Source: Agaricicola taiwanensis (GTDB lineage: Bacteria; Pseudomonadota; Alphaproteobacteria; Rhizobiales; Methylopilaceae). Taken from it: a DNA stretch of 64,000 nucleotides. Of this stretch, positions 62,744-64,000 are shown one piece after another (position 1 is the stretch's first letter; each line of letters begins with the position of its first letter). A program made the position numbers and the translations under genes. The notes beneath the pieces were generated by a model. The model was not told the origin of the DNA. It did not search any database and saw only the letters and a program-made list of their open reading frames with translations. The stretch covers positions 1,178,001 to 1,242,000 of the forward strand of contig NZ_BMCP01000002.1 of the NCBI RefSeq assembly GCF_014635245.1, given 5' to 3'.

Positions 62744-63856
62744 TCAGCTGGTGCGCTGCTGCTGCGCGATTATATCCACAGGCCTGCCGTCACGCGCACG
62801 ATTGTGCCCGCTGACGATGACCATATCACCTGGCGCGAGTCCTCTCGTGATCTCGACCTCGCCGGAGCGGCGCTCGCCGAGCTCAACACCGACTTCGACG
62901 GCCTTGTTGTCAACGATCTTGAACACGAAGACTTCGCTACCCCGGGGCACAACGGCCGCTTCCGGAATAACCACCACCTCACCGCGATCAGCACCGATCA
63001 CGTTGATGCGCGCGAAAAGACCAGGCCGTAGCAGCCCCTCCTGGTTCGGCATCCGGGCGCGGATACGAAGCGAGCGGCCGTTCACATCCACCTGCGGATC
63101 GATGGCGTAAATCTGGGCACTGAAGGTCTTGCCCGGAAGCGCATCAACGATGACATCGACGTTCTGGCCGGTTTTGACGTCGGCGAGATTGTTTTCCGGC
63201 AGTCGGAAATCAAGCTTCAGAGTGTCGATCTTTTCGAGATTGGCGATCGCGGCGCCCGCCTGGACATAGGCACCCGAAGAGACTTGACGCAATCCCATGA
63301 CGCCGCTGAAGGGAGCGCGAATGTAGCACTTATCGAGCCTGACCTGGGCGAGCTCTTCTGCGGCGCGGGCGATGGCGAGATTGGCCACCGCTTCATCCCG
63401 CGCGCGAGCCGTGCCGATGCCGGACTGGGAAAGGGAATTTGCCCGTGCGTAGTTCGCCTCCGCCAATTTGCGCCGCGCCTGGGCATCGGCCAATTCGGCT
63501 CTGATGAGGGAATCGTCGAGCTTCACAAGCACATCCCCCTCCTGAACGCCGGTACCTTCAGCAAAGCGGATCTCAGCGACCCGGCCCGCCACTTCGGCAG
63601 CAAGCGTTACAGACTCGTCGGAAGCCAATGTGCCAACCGATCGGATCTCAAGCCGGGACTGTTGTACGCGCGCCTGCGCGGTTTCGACGGGAGGCGGCGC
63701 TGCAGGGCCTCGCTCATTCGCCGCGGGTGCCTGGGCGGAGGCCTCGTTCGCACTGAAGCGCGCGAGAATATCGCGGCCGGTGTCGGTGGTCGTTCCGACA
63801 TAAGCCAAACCTGCCGAGGCCGCCAGCGCGCCAAGCGCGACGATGGATTTTCGCAT
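62744..63856 (-). CDS. RND efflux periplasmic adaptor subunit
   Basis: 370 residues. Membrane-fusion protein: an N-terminal hydrophobic anchor (SIVALGALAASAGLAYVG), a lipoyl-like half (VTLAAEVAGRVAEIRFAEGT and VQEGDVLVKLDDSLIRAELA), an alpha-hairpin with ANLAIARAAEELAQVRL, a beta-barrel (IRAPFSGVMGLRQVSSGAYV, IDPQVDVNGRSLRIRARMP) and a membrane-proximal domain. It bridges the permease to an outer-membrane channel. The start at 63856 is chosen for AGGAG 8 bases upstream; an earlier ATG at 63892 lacks one. First gene of the operon with the permease. Confidence 0.94.
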   Translation of the reverse strand: MRKSIVALGALAASAGLAYVGTTTDTGRDILARFSANEASAQAPAANERGPAAPPPVETAQARVQQSRLEIRSVGTLASDESVTLAAEVAGRVAEIRFAEGTGVQEGDVLVKLDDSLIRAELADAQARRKLAEANYARANSLSQSGIGTARARDEAVANLAIARAAEELAQVRLDKCYIRAPFSGVMGLRQVSSGAYVQAGAAIANLEKIDTLKLDFRLPENNLADVKTGQNVDVIVDALPGKTFSAQIYAIDPQVDVNGRSLRIRARMPNQEGLLRPGLFARINVIGADRGEVVVIPEAAVVPRGSEVFVFKIVDNKAVEVGVELGERRSGEVEITRGLAPGDMVIVSGHNRARDGRPVDIIAQQQRTS

Positions 63857-63921
63857 GCGGAAGACTCCTGAGGCGCCGCGCTTGCCGATCATAGCAGAAT
63901 TCCATCGGGAAGCGTCTGACG

Positions 63922-63973
63922 ATTATACGGTGCTCTCACGAATTTCCGTCGCAGCTTTCCATAAAAATTATGG
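63922..63973 (-). promoter_or_regulatory. Candidate promoter and operator of the RND operon
   Basis: On the minus strand a perfect -10 box TATAAT (63927-63922) lies about 66 bases before the adaptor start. Upstream, CCATAA and TTATGG form a 6-base inverted repeat with a 3-base spacer (63959-63973), near the -45 position. A clear -35 is missing. This could be a repressor or activator site for the efflux operon. The last 27 bases of the window show nothing. Confidence 0.4.
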
Positions 63974-64000
63974 GATCAGGTCGCGGTATCATCGCCGGCG

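Noticed and set aside
1-64000. CRISPR arrays, rRNA genes, IS elements or transposases
   Set aside because: No regularly spaced repeats, rRNA sequence, transposase or integrase signatures were found on reading both strands.

Overview
The window is chromosomal DNA of an alphaproteobacterium, most likely a member of the Hyphomicrobiales (Rhizobiales). Four things point there: a RopA/Omp2b-type porin (55419-56681); alphaproteobacterial families such as DUF2336, DUF3126, BTLCP cysteine peptidase and the PAS_5 type; a GC-rich background with strong codon bias; and a palindromic intergenic element near 50.5 kb that looks like those of rhizobial genomes. I cannot name the genus from sequence reading alone.

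Layout. 0-8.4 kb: partial DUF2336 gene, lytic transglycosylase, an overlapping MaoC/CitE pair, a Tat-exported metallo-beta-lactamase fold enzyme, a cysteine-synthase-family enzyme, a DEAD-box helicase, a response regulator/Hpt pair and YnfA. 8.5-10.9 kb: a cobalamin riboswitch controlling a BtuB-like TonB receptor. 10.9-25 kb: CutA, NAD kinase, flavin enzymes, a rhodanese-type sulfurtransferase, threonyl-tRNA synthetase, YidD, a TAXI binding protein with a Sel1 partner, an Fe-S scaffold, folE-hisI, patatin, a CBS protein and rhomboid. 25-36 kb: PAS and PilZ proteins, a BTLCP peptidase, a gamma carbonic anhydrase, hydrolases, a frameshifted orphan gene, GST, a fosmidomycin-resistance-type MFS pump with a divergent AraC regulator, a flavin monooxygenase, WrbA, tRNA-Leu(UAA) and cysE. 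36-45.5 kb: CinA-like protein, SfsA, chorismate synthase, a glucosidase/glycosyltransferase pair, an unexported solute-binding protein and GpmI.

45.5-49.3 kb is a small, visibly A/T-richer accessory island. It holds a restriction-modification cassette (MT-A70 adenine methyltransferase tail-to-tail with a BglII/BstYI-type endonuclease). On the endonuclease strand lies an ATGA-coupled pair: a 364-residue protein of no family I recognise and a PIN-domain nuclease. This pair is the best candidate for an undescribed toxin-antitoxin or defence module. A 26-base tRNA 3' end without a tRNA body lies just beyond the island, at 50219-50244.

49.3-64 kb returns to core genes: dienelactone hydrolase, a tiny membrane protein, smpB-dapA, a soluble lytic transglycosylase, an alpha/beta hydrolase, the porin, an MsbA-like ABC exporter, a CX5R phosphatase and an RND efflux operon. 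Several genes have starts moved inward from the longest reading frame because of ribosome binding sites; these choices are given per gene. No CRISPR array, insertion sequence or rRNA was seen.
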